A stretch of DNA of 64,000 nucleotides from CAVRIA01 sp963721115. GTDB lineage: Bacteria; Desulfobacterota; Binatia; HRBIN30; CADEER01. The stretch is taken from NCBI GenBank assembly GCA_963721115.1, contig CAVRIA010000004.1, positions 1,054,001-1,118,000 of the forward strand, given 5' to 3'. A program made the position numbers and the translations under genes. Below, piece by piece: positions 9,001-17,304 of this stretch (the first letter of the stretch is position 1; each line of letters opens with the position of its first letter). A model generated the notes under the pieces. That model was not told the DNA's origin and ran no database searches. It was given only the letters and a program-made list of their open reading frames with translations.

Positions 9001-10141
9001 ACGTCGTCGTCCGCTCCACGGGAATGCGGCCCACCCCCTCGATCAGCTCTCGGATCGCGGACTCGGGAAGATACTCTCCTGCGTCGGCACCAGCCGACTT
9101 GGAGATGGATTCCTCCATGAGCGTCCCGCCGAAGTCGTTGCACCCCGCCAGCAGCGTGAGTTGCGCCAGCTCCAGCCCGAGCTTCACCCAGGCGGTCTGC
9201 AGGTTGTCGATCCAGCCGCGCAGCATGAGGCGCGAGAAGGCGTACAGGCGAAAGTCGACCGCGCCGGTGGGCGGCGGATCGACCAGTCCCTTCTGGTAGA
9301 GCGTGGTGTACGTGTGGATGAAGCGCAGCGGAACGAACTCCGTGAAGCCGCCGGTTCTCTTCTGCAGGTCGCGAATCAGGGCGGTGTGACGGGCGATGTG
9401 CTCGGGCGTCTCGATGTGCCCGTACATCACGGTCGAACTGCTGCGGATTCCCAGCTCGTGCGCGGTGGCGATGATGTCGACCCAGGTTCGGACGTCGACC
9501 TTCTTGTGGCTCAGAATCTCACGCACCTCGTCGTCGAGAATCTCGGCGGCAGTCCCCGGGATGGTGCCCAGGCCGGCGTCGCGCAGCATCGTCAGGTAAT
9601 CGCGGTACGACATGTTGGTGCGCCGCGCCCCGTACATGATTTCCATCGGCGAGAAGGCGTGAATGTGGAGGTGCGGGAACCTCGCTTTGATGGCGACGAG
9701 CAAGTCGCGGTAGAAGAACGGATCGGTATCGGGGTTGATGCCGCCCTGCATGCACACTTCGCTGGCGCCGCGGTCGACCGCGTCCTTCACCTTCACCATC
9801 ACGTCGTCGATCGAATGGTTGTACGCGTCGGCATCCTTGCGGTGGCGCGCGAAGGCGCAGAACTGGCAGCCGACGAAGCAGACGTTGGTCCAGTTGATGT
9901 TGCGGTTGACGACGTAGCTGACCTCGTCGCCGACGTCGTCGGAACGCACTCGGTCGGCGGCGCGAATCAGCGCCGCCAGGTCGTCCCCCTCGACCCGCAG
10001 GAGGTGGATCCCCTCGTCGACGCTGAGCTCTTCTCCGGCCAGCGCTCGATCCAGGATCGTCGCCGTGACCGGAGTGGATCGGCGCAAGAGCTGATCCAAC
10101 GGGCGCGGATCACAGACGAGATCACGCATGGGATTCGGCAT
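8900..10141 (-). CDS. cofH: FO synthase subunit 2 (radical SAM)
   Basis: The 413-residue protein has the radical-SAM cluster motif CxxxCxxC at Cys88, Cys92 and Cys95 (CFVGCQFC), then CMQGGINP and HAFSPMEI, which are typical of CofH. With CofG it joins a tyrosine-derived 4-hydroxybenzyl group to the diaminouracil precursor to make FO, the F420 chromophore. The ATG at 10141 has a GAGAGGAG site. The frame runs open further upstream, but that part is the cofG region in another frame. The family normally ends near VGRIPVERTTTYG; here about 30 more residues continue into cofD. That tail may be a natural overlap or reflect a base error near 9000. Confidence 0.94.
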   Translation of the reverse strand: MPNPMRDLVCDPRPLDQLLRRSTPVTATILDRALAGEELSVDEGIHLLRVEGDDLAALIRAADRVRSDDVGDEVSYVVNRNINWTNVCFVGCQFCAFARHRKDADAYNHSIDDVMVKVKDAVDRGASEVCMQGGINPDTDPFFYRDLLVAIKARFPHLHIHAFSPMEIMYGARRTNMSYRDYLTMLRDAGLGTIPGTAAEILDDEVREILSHKKVDVRTWVDIIATAHELGIRSSSTVMYGHIETPEHIARHTALIRDLQKRTGGFTEFVPLRFIHTYTTLYQKGLVDPPPTGAVDFRLYAFSRLMLRGWIDNLQTAWVKLGLELAQLTLLAGCNDFGGTLMEESISKSAGADAGEYLPESAIRELIEGVGRIPVERTTTYGRISSKGTRQPDHGAGWRSGGSAVSPGSLLAS

Positions 10142-11343
10142 AACACACTCCTCTCGCGGTCGATACCCCGGCCAGTCGGTCGCGCAGGGTGGGATCGCAA
10201 AAACTCCGGGCGCTCGACGTATTCGTGGTACAGCGGCAGTCGAGGCGCCAACGTGAACCCTTCGCCGCGACACGTTTCCGCCAGAATCGGGAGATGCGGC
10301 CAGGGGGCCTCCGGGTTGACGAAATCCAGTGTCAGCGGCGAGATCCCCCCCCAGTCGTTGATTCCGGCCGCAAGCAGCAGGCGGTGGTCGTGCGGGTTGA
10401 GATTGGGGGGAGCCTGGATGTTCATGTCCGGCAGCATCAGGCGCGCCACGGCCACGGTGCGCGCGACGTCGTAGCTCTCGGGCTCCGGACGGGTCGCCAT
10501 TCGAGTCGACGGCTTGGCGCGGAAATTCTGAACGATGATCTCCTGGATGTGGCCGTGCGCGAGATGCAGGTCGCCGATGGCGCGCAGGCTGGCAATCCGC
10601 TCGACCGGCGTCTCGCCAATACCGAGGAGAATGCCGGTGGTGAACGGGATCCGCAGCTCCCCGGCCTCGCGCATCATCTGCAGCCTGCGCTCGGGGTCCT
10701 TGTCCGGCGCGCTCTGATGGGCCTGGCCGCGCTCGCGCAGGCGCGGACTGACGTTCTCGAGCATCAGGCCGAGGCTCACGTTGACCGGCCGCAGGAGCTC
10801 CATCTCCTGGCGCGTCATCACGCCGGCGTTCGTGTGCGGCAAGAGCCCCTCCTCCAGGGCGATCTCGCAGCACGCGGCGACGTACTCGATGGTGCCGTCG
10901 TGGCCCAGAACCTCGAGGGTACGACGATAGGAGCGAATGCCGCGCTCCGGCTTGTCGCCCAGGCACATCAGGGCCTCGATGCAGCCCAGTCGCCGCCCCT
11001 TGAGGCAGCAGCTGCGCACCTCCTCCGGGAGCATCGTCCAGGCATCGGGAGAAGCGGGGTCCTTCCGAAAGGTGCAGTAGTCGCAGCGGTCGAGGCAGAG
11101 ATTGGTGATCGGCAGGAAGACTTTGGGGGAGTATGTCACCACCCGCCCCTTGCGCAGCGTTCGCACGCGTCCGGCGACGGCCAGGAGGACGGGGAGCGAT
11201 TCGGACGGCAGGCTGATGAGGTGACAGGCCTGCTCGAAATCGATCGGTCGGCCGCAGAGGGCGGTCTCGAGGGCGGCTCGCGTCAGCGAGTCGATGTTGC
11301 CGAGTTGCCCGCAGACAACGTCGATCTCCGTGACGTCGCGCAT
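10122..11343 (-). CDS. cofG: FO synthase subunit 1 (radical SAM), apparent frameshift near its end
   Basis: Residues 83-90 hold the radical-SAM motif CxxxCxxC (CLDRCDYC). Later CofG landmarks include NLNPHDHRLLLAAGINDWGGISPLT. CofG acts with CofH to build FO. In the raw frame the protein reads through cofH to 9967 and loses its expected tail after VERPEFL. Removing one base near 10195-10203 (next to five A on the plus strand) restores DPTLRDRLAGVSTARGVCY and a stop at 10122-10124, giving about 406 residues and a 20-base overlap with the cofH start. I therefore give the restored end. A single extra base from sequencing is the simplest cause. The start at 11343 follows a sound promoter. Confidence 0.9.
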
Positions 11344-11373
11344 CGCCGAACCCTGGGGTGAAGGCCTGTTGCC

Positions 11374-11402
11374 TTAATAAAGGGGGGGTATCGGCGAGTC
11401 AA
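11374..11402 (-). promoter_or_regulatory. Candidate housekeeping promoter of the cofGHDE operon
   Basis: On the minus strand TTGACT (11397-11402) and TATTAA (11374-11379) are separated by 17 bases. This is five of six matches to the -35 consensus and four of six to the -10. Transcription would begin near 11366, about 23 bases before the cofG start. The spacer contains a run of seven C. It lies in the only gap upstream of the operon. Confidence 0.5.
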
Positions 11403-11446
11403 GGCGACTGCCGGCCGGGTCGGCTCCGGCTCCGCGGAAGCGAGAG

Positions 11447-12115
11447 CTAGGGTGCCACGTCGACGTGCCGATGAACCCGTAGTGCGAGGACCCCATCTTC
11501 GGCTCGGTTCGCCTTCACGAAGGCGCCGACGTGGTCCAGCTCGTAGCCGTCGAAGATCGACGTGCAACGCGACAGCAGCCGACCGCAGAGGGCGTCGGGG
11601 AAAGGCGCGATTCCGGCGTCCGCGTACTCGGCGTCGTCGAAGCTCGTCTCGATGGTCGCCGGGTCGAGCTCCCGAATCAGGTCCCGCACGGCGACGACGA
11701 ACTTCTCGAGCTTCGTCGAGGGCAGGGCCAACGGGTAGAAATGGCGGTCCAGCGCCATGCGCAGAAGCCGCTCGTCCACTTCGACGGAGTACGACTCCTC
11801 GAACTGGGCGCCCCGCTGGAGGTGCCCGACGCGCGGTTCCTCGATCGATGAGCGCCGCAGACAGACGACCAACTCGTCTCTGGCCGTACAGACGCGAAAC
11901 CAGGACGTCGCCATCGGATCCCAAACCGGCCGATCGTGAACGGCGGGAAAAGCGCTGCGCGTCGCGTGCTCCAAGGCGTGGCTCTCGTGCTGGGCGAGAA
12001 AGTCCTCGAGGTCTAGGTCGCGCTCTTGCATCTCGTGATCGATTCCACCCGAGGGTTGAACGGGGAGGGGAAAGAGTACGCCGCACGGCCGGCAGAGGAG
12101 GAAGTCGTTCGCCAT
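11447..12115 (-). CDS. Protein of unknown function with N-terminal CxxC
   Basis: I do not recognise this 222-residue protein. The ATG at 12115 is chosen for its AGGAG site seven bases upstream; the open frame extends further but into the preceding kinase gene. The N-terminus has CRPCG (one Cys-x-x-Cys pair, possibly half of a metal site), then an acidic stretch. The rest is soluble, charged and partly helical, with no membrane segment or known motif. It begins 10 bases after the REC-histidine-kinase stop, so it is probably co-expressed with that signalling gene. A role as an accessory or output protein of the two-component system is possible but not supported beyond position. Confidence 0.6.
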   Translation of the reverse strand: MANDFLLCRPCGVLFPLPVQPSGGIDHEMQERDLDLEDFLAQHESHALEHATRSAFPAVHDRPVWDPMATSWFRVCTARDELVVCLRRSSIEEPRVGHLQRGAQFEESYSVEVDERLLRMALDRHFYPLALPSTKLEKFVVAVRDLIRELDPATIETSFDDAEYADAGIAPFPDALCGRLLSRCTSIFDGYELDHVGAFVKANRAEDGVLALRVHRHVDVAP

Positions 12116-12125
12116 GGGCACGCTC

Positions 12126-13235
12126 CTAGTGCTGCACGCCCGGGCCGTGACCGGCGTAGACCGGCAGTGCGATGGTGAACTGCGTCCCCGCACCACTGGC
12201 GTGCTGAACCCGCAGATGACCGCCGAGAAACTCCGTCAGACGGGTTGCCATACGCAGCCCCAGACCGAGCCCGGGGACGCGGTCCTCCGGCTCGACGGCG
12301 GAGCGCGCGGCTCCCTCGATCAGGTCTTCGACGTTGTCGTGCTCGATGCCGATGCCGGTGTCGCGGACCGCGACCTCGAACGAGCTGCCGTCGCCGGTGG
12401 CGGCGGCGGCGAGCGAGATGGAGCCGCGCAAGGTGAACTTGATGGCGTTGTCGACCAGCGCCCACAGAACACGCTCCAGCTTGTGCTCGTCGGTATGCAC
12501 CCAGAGCGGGCTCGGGTCGTCGACGAACGACAGGTCCAGACCGCGGCGCCGGGCAGCGGGAGCGAAATGGCGCGCCGCACGTTGCAGGATCTCGCGTACG
12601 TCGAACGTGGAGACAGCGAGCTCGAGCTCGCCAGCGTCGAGCGAGTTGAGGAGGAGCACCGTCTCGATCAGGTTGAGGAGCCGCTGCGAGTTCGCCTGGA
12701 TGCGGTCGAACGCGCTGCGCTGATCCTCGTTGAGGCGGTGGTGCAGCTCCTCGATGAGGATGGAGTTGTAGCCGATGATGGCGCTGAGAGGGGTGCGCAG
12801 CTCGTGTGACAGGTTGGCCAGGAAGTCGTCCTTGATGCGACGCGCCCGCAGAGCGGCGCGTCGCCGCGCGACGGCGCGCTGCACCAGGTCGCACATCTGA
12901 GGGACGTCGAAGGGCTTGGTGACGTAGTCGAAGACCCGGTGGCGCAGGCCGCGGATGGCCGAATCCAGTGATGCGTACCCGGTGACGACGATCACCTCGA
13001 TGTCCGGGTCGTGGCGCTTGATGTGCTCCATGACCTCGACCCCCGGCATGCCCGGCATGCGCAGGTCCAGAGTCACGACGTCGATCGGTGTCGAGTGGAG
13101 AATCTGTAGTGCCTGGTCGCCCGCGGGCGCCGTGAAAACCTCGTACTGCGGCTTGAAGATCATCCGCAGGGATTCCGTCGGCCCTCTTTCGTCATCGACT
13201 ATGAGGAGAGACGCCCGATCATCGATATTTTCCAT
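12126..13235 (-). CDS. Hybrid response-regulator / histidine kinase (REC-HisKA-HATPase)
   Basis: The 369-residue protein has a receiver domain first (residues 8-125; acidic pair near 14-15, phospho-acceptor Asp57, conserved Lys107). A dimerisation/phosphotransfer domain follows (NLSHELRTPL, His144) and then an ATPase domain (DNAIKF near 265, DTGIGI near 300, GLGLGL near 330). All catalytic motifs look intact. There is no sensor or membrane segment, so its input must arrive by phosphorylation of its own receiver, probably from another kinase. The ATG has a GAGAGG site. It is separated by 540 bases from the upstream NtrC-type gene, so it may have its own promoter. It is the only histidine kinase of this locus with complete motifs. 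Confidence 0.9.
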   Translation of the reverse strand: MENIDDRASLLIVDDERGPTESLRMIFKPQYEVFTAPAGDQALQILHSTPIDVVTLDLRMPGMPGVEVMEHIKRHDPDIEVIVVTGYASLDSAIRGLRHRVFDYVTKPFDVPQMCDLVQRAVARRRAALRARRIKDDFLANLSHELRTPLSAIIGYNSILIEELHHRLNEDQRSAFDRIQANSQRLLNLIETVLLLNSLDAGELELAVSTFDVREILQRAARHFAPAARRRGLDLSFVDDPSPLWVHTDEHKLERVLWALVDNAIKFTLRGSISLAAAATGDGSSFEVAVRDTGIGIEHDNVEDLIEGAARSAVEPEDRVPGLGLGLRMATRLTEFLGGHLRVQHASGAGTQFTIALPVYAGHGPGVQH

Positions 13236-13775
13236 AGACCTCTCGCAGCAACGGAGACGACCTCAGTAAGCACAGCACAGGCCAATCCGGCGGCAACGTA
13301 GAGAGTGATTCGATCATCTGTGCTAACCACTTGGAATTATGCAGGATATTGTCGCACAGGGTAATGTTGGGAGAGCGCTGTGGATGGTGAAACGCAGGCG
13401 CCGAGTGTTCAATCCTGTACGGTTTGTCCAGGACTGTGACGGTGGGACGACGGTGCGGTCGCGCTCTCGATCGCAGTCGGAGCCGTCCCCGTGCCAGGAG
13501 ACTCGGGTCCACAGGTTCGGCGAGCCCGAGAGATTCGCGGTGAGGTCGGTGCTGCCCGGGGGCGGTGCAATAGTGGCGCAACGCCGGGAAAATGCGCATC
13601 GCTCCCGTCGCGGAGCGACGGTGAAGTCACCTTCGGCGGTGCCGAGATGACGTCGAGTTCGATGGCCGGTGCTCGCGGGCGCGCCAGCCAAGCGCGCAGC
13701 GCTTCAACCTTTGATGCCGGGCTCTACGCCATCGAGTCGGAGTTGCAACCCGTTCCGTGCGTTTGACTCAGGTCC
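13236..13775. other. 540-base intergenic region upstream of the hybrid kinase
   Basis: No gene could be supported here: the open frames match nothing known and lack good ribosome sites. Two weak signals are visible for the minus strand. CATAAT (13336-13341 as read on the minus strand) could be a -10 box for the hybrid kinase, but its -35 is poor. A seven-base hairpin at 13599-13618 could end transcription from the NtrC-type gene. I searched by eye for a sigma-54 site and found none with correct spacing. Confidence 0.4.
13599..13618 (-). terminator. Possible hairpin terminator after the NtrC-type gene
   Basis: TCGCTCC (13599-13605) pairs with GGAGCGA (13612-13618) around a six-base loop. Read on the minus strand, the hairpin is followed by ATGCGC and then four T. 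The T-run is short and the site is about 160 bases past the stop, so this is weak. Confidence 0.25.
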
Positions 13776-15182
13776 CTAATCCGCCTGCTGTTCCGTGCCC
13801 TCGATGCCGAGCTTGTCCATTTTGTACTTCAGGATGCGCCGCGTGGTTCCGAGGATCTGCGCGGCGCGTGTCTGATTGTGGTCGGCTTGGGCGAGGGCGC
13901 TCAGGATGAGACCGTGCTCGAGCTCGTCGACGGCGTCGCTCAGGGTCCGGTTGCTGCTGAGCCCTTGGGGCGCGATGTCGCGCTTGATCGGTGCGGCCGT
14001 CGACAGCGTCAGGTGACCGGGCAGGTCGTCGGGGCCGAGGACCGGGAGAGTGGAGAGGACCAGGGCACGCTCGACGACGTTCTCGAGCTCGCGCACGTTG
14101 CCCGGCCAGGCGTAAGCCATCAGGATATCGAGCGCCTCGCGGGTGAAGCTCTTCTCCGGCAGCCCGAGATCGGTCGATTTCTGGCGCAGGAAGTGGCGGA
14201 TCAGCAGGGCGAGGTCCTCGGGCCGATCGCGCAGCGGCGGCAGATGGATCGCGACCACGTTCAAGCGGAAGTACAGGTCCTGGCGGAACGTTCCGTCCTC
14301 CATGCCCTTGTCGAGATCGCGATTGGTGGCGGCGATGACGCGCACGTCGACGGTGATGGTCTGCGAGCCCCCCACCCGTGTCAGGCATCCCTGCTCGATG
14401 ACCCGCAGCAGCTTCGCCTGTGTCGCCGGGTTCATCTCGCCGATCTCGTCGAGGAAGATCGTCCCCCGATGGGCGCGCTCGAAGTGGCCGAGCTTGCGGG
14501 CGTGCGCGTCGGTGAAGGCCCCTCGCTCGTGACCGAAGAGCTCGCTCTCGAGCAGATTCTCCGGGATGGCGGCGCAGTTGATCGCGACCATCGGGCGTTC
14601 GGCGCGCGGGCTGTTGTAGTGGACGGCCTTGGCGATCACTTCCTTGCCGGTGCCGCTCTCCCCGGTGAGCAGGACCGTGGTCTTGAGCGGGGCGACCATG
14701 CTCACGGTCTTGAGCACCGTCTGCATCTTGGGCGAGACGCCGATGACGTTGTCGAAGCTGTAGCGCCTGCCGACCTCCGAGCGCAGCGTCTCGACTTCCT
14801 GAAGCAGAGCCGCCGACTGCATGGCGCGCTCGACGATCACCAACAACTCGTCGACGTCGAACGGCTTGGTGATGTAGTCGAACGCGCCGAGCTTCATCGC
14901 CCGAACGGCGGTCTTCACGGTCTTGGTGGCGGTGAGCATGATCACCTGCGGGATCTGCGTCTGCTCGCGGATCCTCTCCAAGACCTCGAGGCCGTCGATC
15001 CCGGGCATCAGGATGTCCAGGAGGACGACGTCGAAACGGTCCTCAGAAATGAGCCGCAGAGCGGCTTCACCGGACGTCGCGGGCACGACTTCGGCACGAT
15101 CCTTGAGGATCATGCGAATCGACTCGCGAACGGTCGGCTCGTCGTCAACGATCAGTATGCGAGGGTTTTCCATTGCCGGCAA
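13776..15182 (-). CDS. NtrC-family sigma-54-dependent response regulator
   Basis: The 468-residue activator has three domains. The receiver is at residues 8-125 (Asp56, Lys106). The AAA+ domain is at about 145-385, with Walker A GESGTGKE at 174-181, the sigma-54-contact loop at 221-226 and Walker B LFLDEIGEM near 250. A Fis-type helix-turn-helix lies near 430-465. The contact loop reads GAFTDA, not GAFTGA; the fifth position differs but the Thr that touches sigma-54 is kept. It would activate sigma-54 promoters when phosphorylated. Its start overlaps the upstream fusion gene by 38 bases (an internal ATG at 15173 would overlap by 29), indicating translational coupling. It may correspond to the PEP-CTERM-box regulators of EPS loci; that is inference. 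Confidence 0.92.
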   Translation of the reverse strand: MPAMENPRILIVDDEPTVRESIRMILKDRAEVVPATSGEAALRLISEDRFDVVLLDILMPGIDGLEVLERIREQTQIPQVIMLTATKTVKTAVRAMKLGAFDYITKPFDVDELLVIVERAMQSAALLQEVETLRSEVGRRYSFDNVIGVSPKMQTVLKTVSMVAPLKTTVLLTGESGTGKEVIAKAVHYNSPRAERPMVAINCAAIPENLLESELFGHERGAFTDAHARKLGHFERAHRGTIFLDEIGEMNPATQAKLLRVIEQGCLTRVGGSQTITVDVRVIAATNRDLDKGMEDGTFRQDLYFRLNVVAIHLPPLRDRPEDLALLIRHFLRQKSTDLGLPEKSFTREALDILMAYAWPGNVRELENVVERALVLSTLPVLGPDDLPGHLTLSTAAPIKRDIAPQGLSSNRTLSDAVDELEHGLILSALAQADHNQTRAAQILGTTRRILKYKMDKLGIEGTEQQAD

Positions 15183-16938
15183 CCACTTCCTCCTCGTCCT
15201 CCCCCATGGCGAAATGGATGGTGACGGTGTTGGGTCCCGCCTCGCGCTCGACCGCCAGCTTGGCGCCGTTGCGTTCGAGAACGACGCTGGCGATCGCCAT
15301 GCCCAGAGGCTGCGCCGGAACCGGCGCCGCGACGTCGTCGAGATAGGCCGCCAGGCGCCCGCCCATCGGGTCGGCGCCGTCCGGCAGTTGGATCTCGATG
15401 CTGGCGGGATGTCGATAGTGGACAGAGAGCGACTGGTTCGAGCCGACGTCGCGCGAGAGCGCGCGCAGCAGGTTGGCGAGAGCGTACGAGGTCTGCTCCG
15501 GATCGGCCAGGATGGTGACGGGAGGCGGTGGCTCGTAGCTCAGACGGCCGCCGCGCGCCTCCAGCACGGGTGCGAGCTGCGCCGCGATCGGTGCCATCAG
15601 CGAGTGCAGGGAGAGCGGTTGGCGGGCCGGCGCATCGAAGCGCGTGAACTGCAGGAGATTCTCGAGCGCTCCGTCGATCTGATCGACGGCCTGGCCGGTG
15701 AGGAGCGCCGCCTGTTCCTGATCGCCGCCGTCCTGCAGGGCCCGCCGCAGATGCTGCGCAAACGTCTTGATCGTCACCAGCGGATTTTTGAACTCGTGCG
15801 CGAGCTCGTTGATGATCAGGTCGAGGGTCTGCCGCGTCACTTCCCCCAGCGACGGCGCCGGCGGTCCCTTCCCGGCCGCCGTCTCCCTCGGCAGCAGGCG
15901 GGTGGTTTCGAAGATCAGATCGTCCGCGTCGATCACTCCGTGCCGTCGAATCGAGAGGGTGCGCGCCAGAACCGACTCGAGCTCGGCGAGGTTGCCGAAC
16001 CAGAGGTACTTGGACAGCCGATCCAGGGCGCGCGGCGTGAACGGAAGGGGCGGCAGGTCCAGCCAGCGAGCGAGATCGGCGGTCATCAGGTGGACGATCT
16101 TCGGAATGTCGCCGCCGCGGTCCCGGAGCGGCGGGAAGCGGGCTCTGAGAACCGTGAGCCGATAGTAGAGCTCGCGCGAGAAGGATGGTCGGTCGAGCGT
16201 TTCGGCAAGGTCGCGCGTTGCTGCCGTGATGAGCCGCAGACGGGTTCCCGACGACACTCGCAGCATGCCGTTCGGCTCCAGCAGCGCGAGGAGACGCAGC
16301 TGGGCCTGCTCGCCGAGCTGATCGACGCTGTCGATGAAAAGGGTTCCGTGGTGCAGGCCGTCCGACGCCAGAGCGTCGCCGGGGAAGCCCGCCGCCCCGA
16401 CGACCCGGAACGGGCCGCCACCGCGCACCGCATGGATCACGCGGGCCACCGAGCGCTTCCCCGTTCCCGGCTCCCCGCACAGGAAAAGGGGAAGGTCGTT
16501 GGCGAGCGCCTCGGCCACGACCCGCGAGACCTCAGGCGTCAGATAGGGCGGGTGCAGCCGTTGGCGAAGCCGCGGGTCGACTGGCTCCGGGCACGGCTTG
16601 GAGATCAGAGCTTCGACGCGCCGGCGCAGCTCGTGCGGCGAGAAGCGCCGCGTGAGCAGCTCGTCCTCCAGCCACTCCGCCTCCAGCGGTGTCTGTCGCT
16701 CCTCGACCAGCCACAGCACCGGAACCCGCGCCGGCAGCTGCTGTATCGCCTGCCGTGCGCCGTCGCTTGCAGCGGCGATGATGGCGGCCGGGATGCGCGC
16801 TTCGCGTCCCAATCGCGCCGCCGACTCGGCGACCGTCATCGCCTGGACTTCGTATTCCCCGCCAAGGAGAATTCCCAGCGTCTCCCGGATCGCTGGCGAG
16901 TCGTCGACCACGAAGATGCGATGCAGCGCCAAGCTCAA
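15145..16938 (-). CDS. Unusual fusion: pseudo-receiver, AAA+ domain without GAFTGA loop, histidine-kinase-like domain
   Basis: The 597-residue protein combines parts rarely found in one chain. Residues 5-115 look like a receiver, with the acidic pair (VVDD) but Ala where the phospho-acceptor Asp should be (around residue 57). Residues 130-350 resemble the sigma-54 activator AAA+ domain: Walker A GEPGTGKR near 156-162, and Walker B LFIDSVDQL near 200-208 with Ser in place of the catalytic Glu. Only about 40 residues separate the Walker motifs, so the GAFTGA segment is deleted. Near residue 381 ELAHEFKNPL is a phosphotransfer His box, but the following ATPase domain lacks clear G boxes. It may be a scaffold or sensor for the NtrC-type protein encoded just downstream. 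A catalytic role is doubtful. Confidence 0.75.
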   Translation of the reverse strand: MSLALHRIFVVDDSPAIRETLGILLGGEYEVQAMTVAESAARLGREARIPAAIIAAASDGARQAIQQLPARVPVLWLVEERQTPLEAEWLEDELLTRRFSPHELRRRVEALISKPCPEPVDPRLRQRLHPPYLTPEVSRVVAEALANDLPLFLCGEPGTGKRSVARVIHAVRGGGPFRVVGAAGFPGDALASDGLHHGTLFIDSVDQLGEQAQLRLLALLEPNGMLRVSSGTRLRLITAATRDLAETLDRPSFSRELYYRLTVLRARFPPLRDRGGDIPKIVHLMTADLARWLDLPPLPFTPRALDRLSKYLWFGNLAELESVLARTLSIRRHGVIDADDLIFETTRLLPRETAAGKGPPAPSLGEVTRQTLDLIINELAHEFKNPLVTIKTFAQHLRRALQDGGDQEQAALLTGQAVDQIDGALENLLQFTRFDAPARQPLSLHSLMAPIAAQLAPVLEARGGRLSYEPPPPVTILADPEQTSYALANLLRALSRDVGSNQSLSVHYRHPASIEIQLPDGADPMGGRLAAYLDDVAAPVPAQPLGMAIASVVLERNGAKLAVEREAGPNTVTIHFAMGEDEEEVVAGNGKPSHTDR

Positions 16939-17304
16939 CCTCCAACCCCTCTCAACCTGCCCCAGTCAATCGGACTGCGCAATTTTGCACATACCGGGAT
17001 TTGCGCAACAATGTCAATCCTTTTGGCGAACCTTGCGGCCCTTGCCCGGACGAAGGCGAATTCATCGCCGGCCCCTTCGCGCTGCCAAAATACTTCTTGA
17101 AAAAGTTTATCGGGGCATGTTACCTCGTGCGTATGCCATTGCACGGATGCGGTGTTGTCGCGCGGAATTGCCAGATCGGGTGCTGCTGCTAAACAACCGT
17201 TCTGGCCCTCCATGCGTTTAAAATCACTCGCATTTCGTCAGGCATCAGATCCGCAGACAAAGAAAAATGAGCCACAAGGGTACGACGAGAGGGATGGGAG
17301 CGCC
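16939..17304. other. Divergent intergenic region of the signalling locus
   Basis: This 366-base stretch is richer in A+T than the genes around it. TGCGCAA occurs twice (16976-16982 and 17002-17008), the second inside the palindrome TTGCGCAA. Both copies flank or overlap the candidate minus-strand promoter. On the plus strand TTGAAA (17097-17102) could be a -35, but no good -10 follows. No gene is supported here. Confidence 0.45.
16988..17017 (-). promoter_or_regulatory. Candidate promoter of the minus-strand regulatory operon
   Basis: On the minus strand TTGACA (17012-17017) is a perfect -35. TATGTG (16988-16993) lies 18 bases downstream and matches the -10 at its first three positions. Transcription would start near 16980, about 40 bases before the fusion-gene start. 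A TTGCGCAA palindrome (17001-17008) lies in the spacer and could be an operator. Confidence 0.4.

Noticed and set aside
13339..13766. Small genes in the 540-base gap (plus-strand frames of 91-103 codons)
   Set aside because: The frames overlap each other, have no good ribosome site and match no family I recognise.
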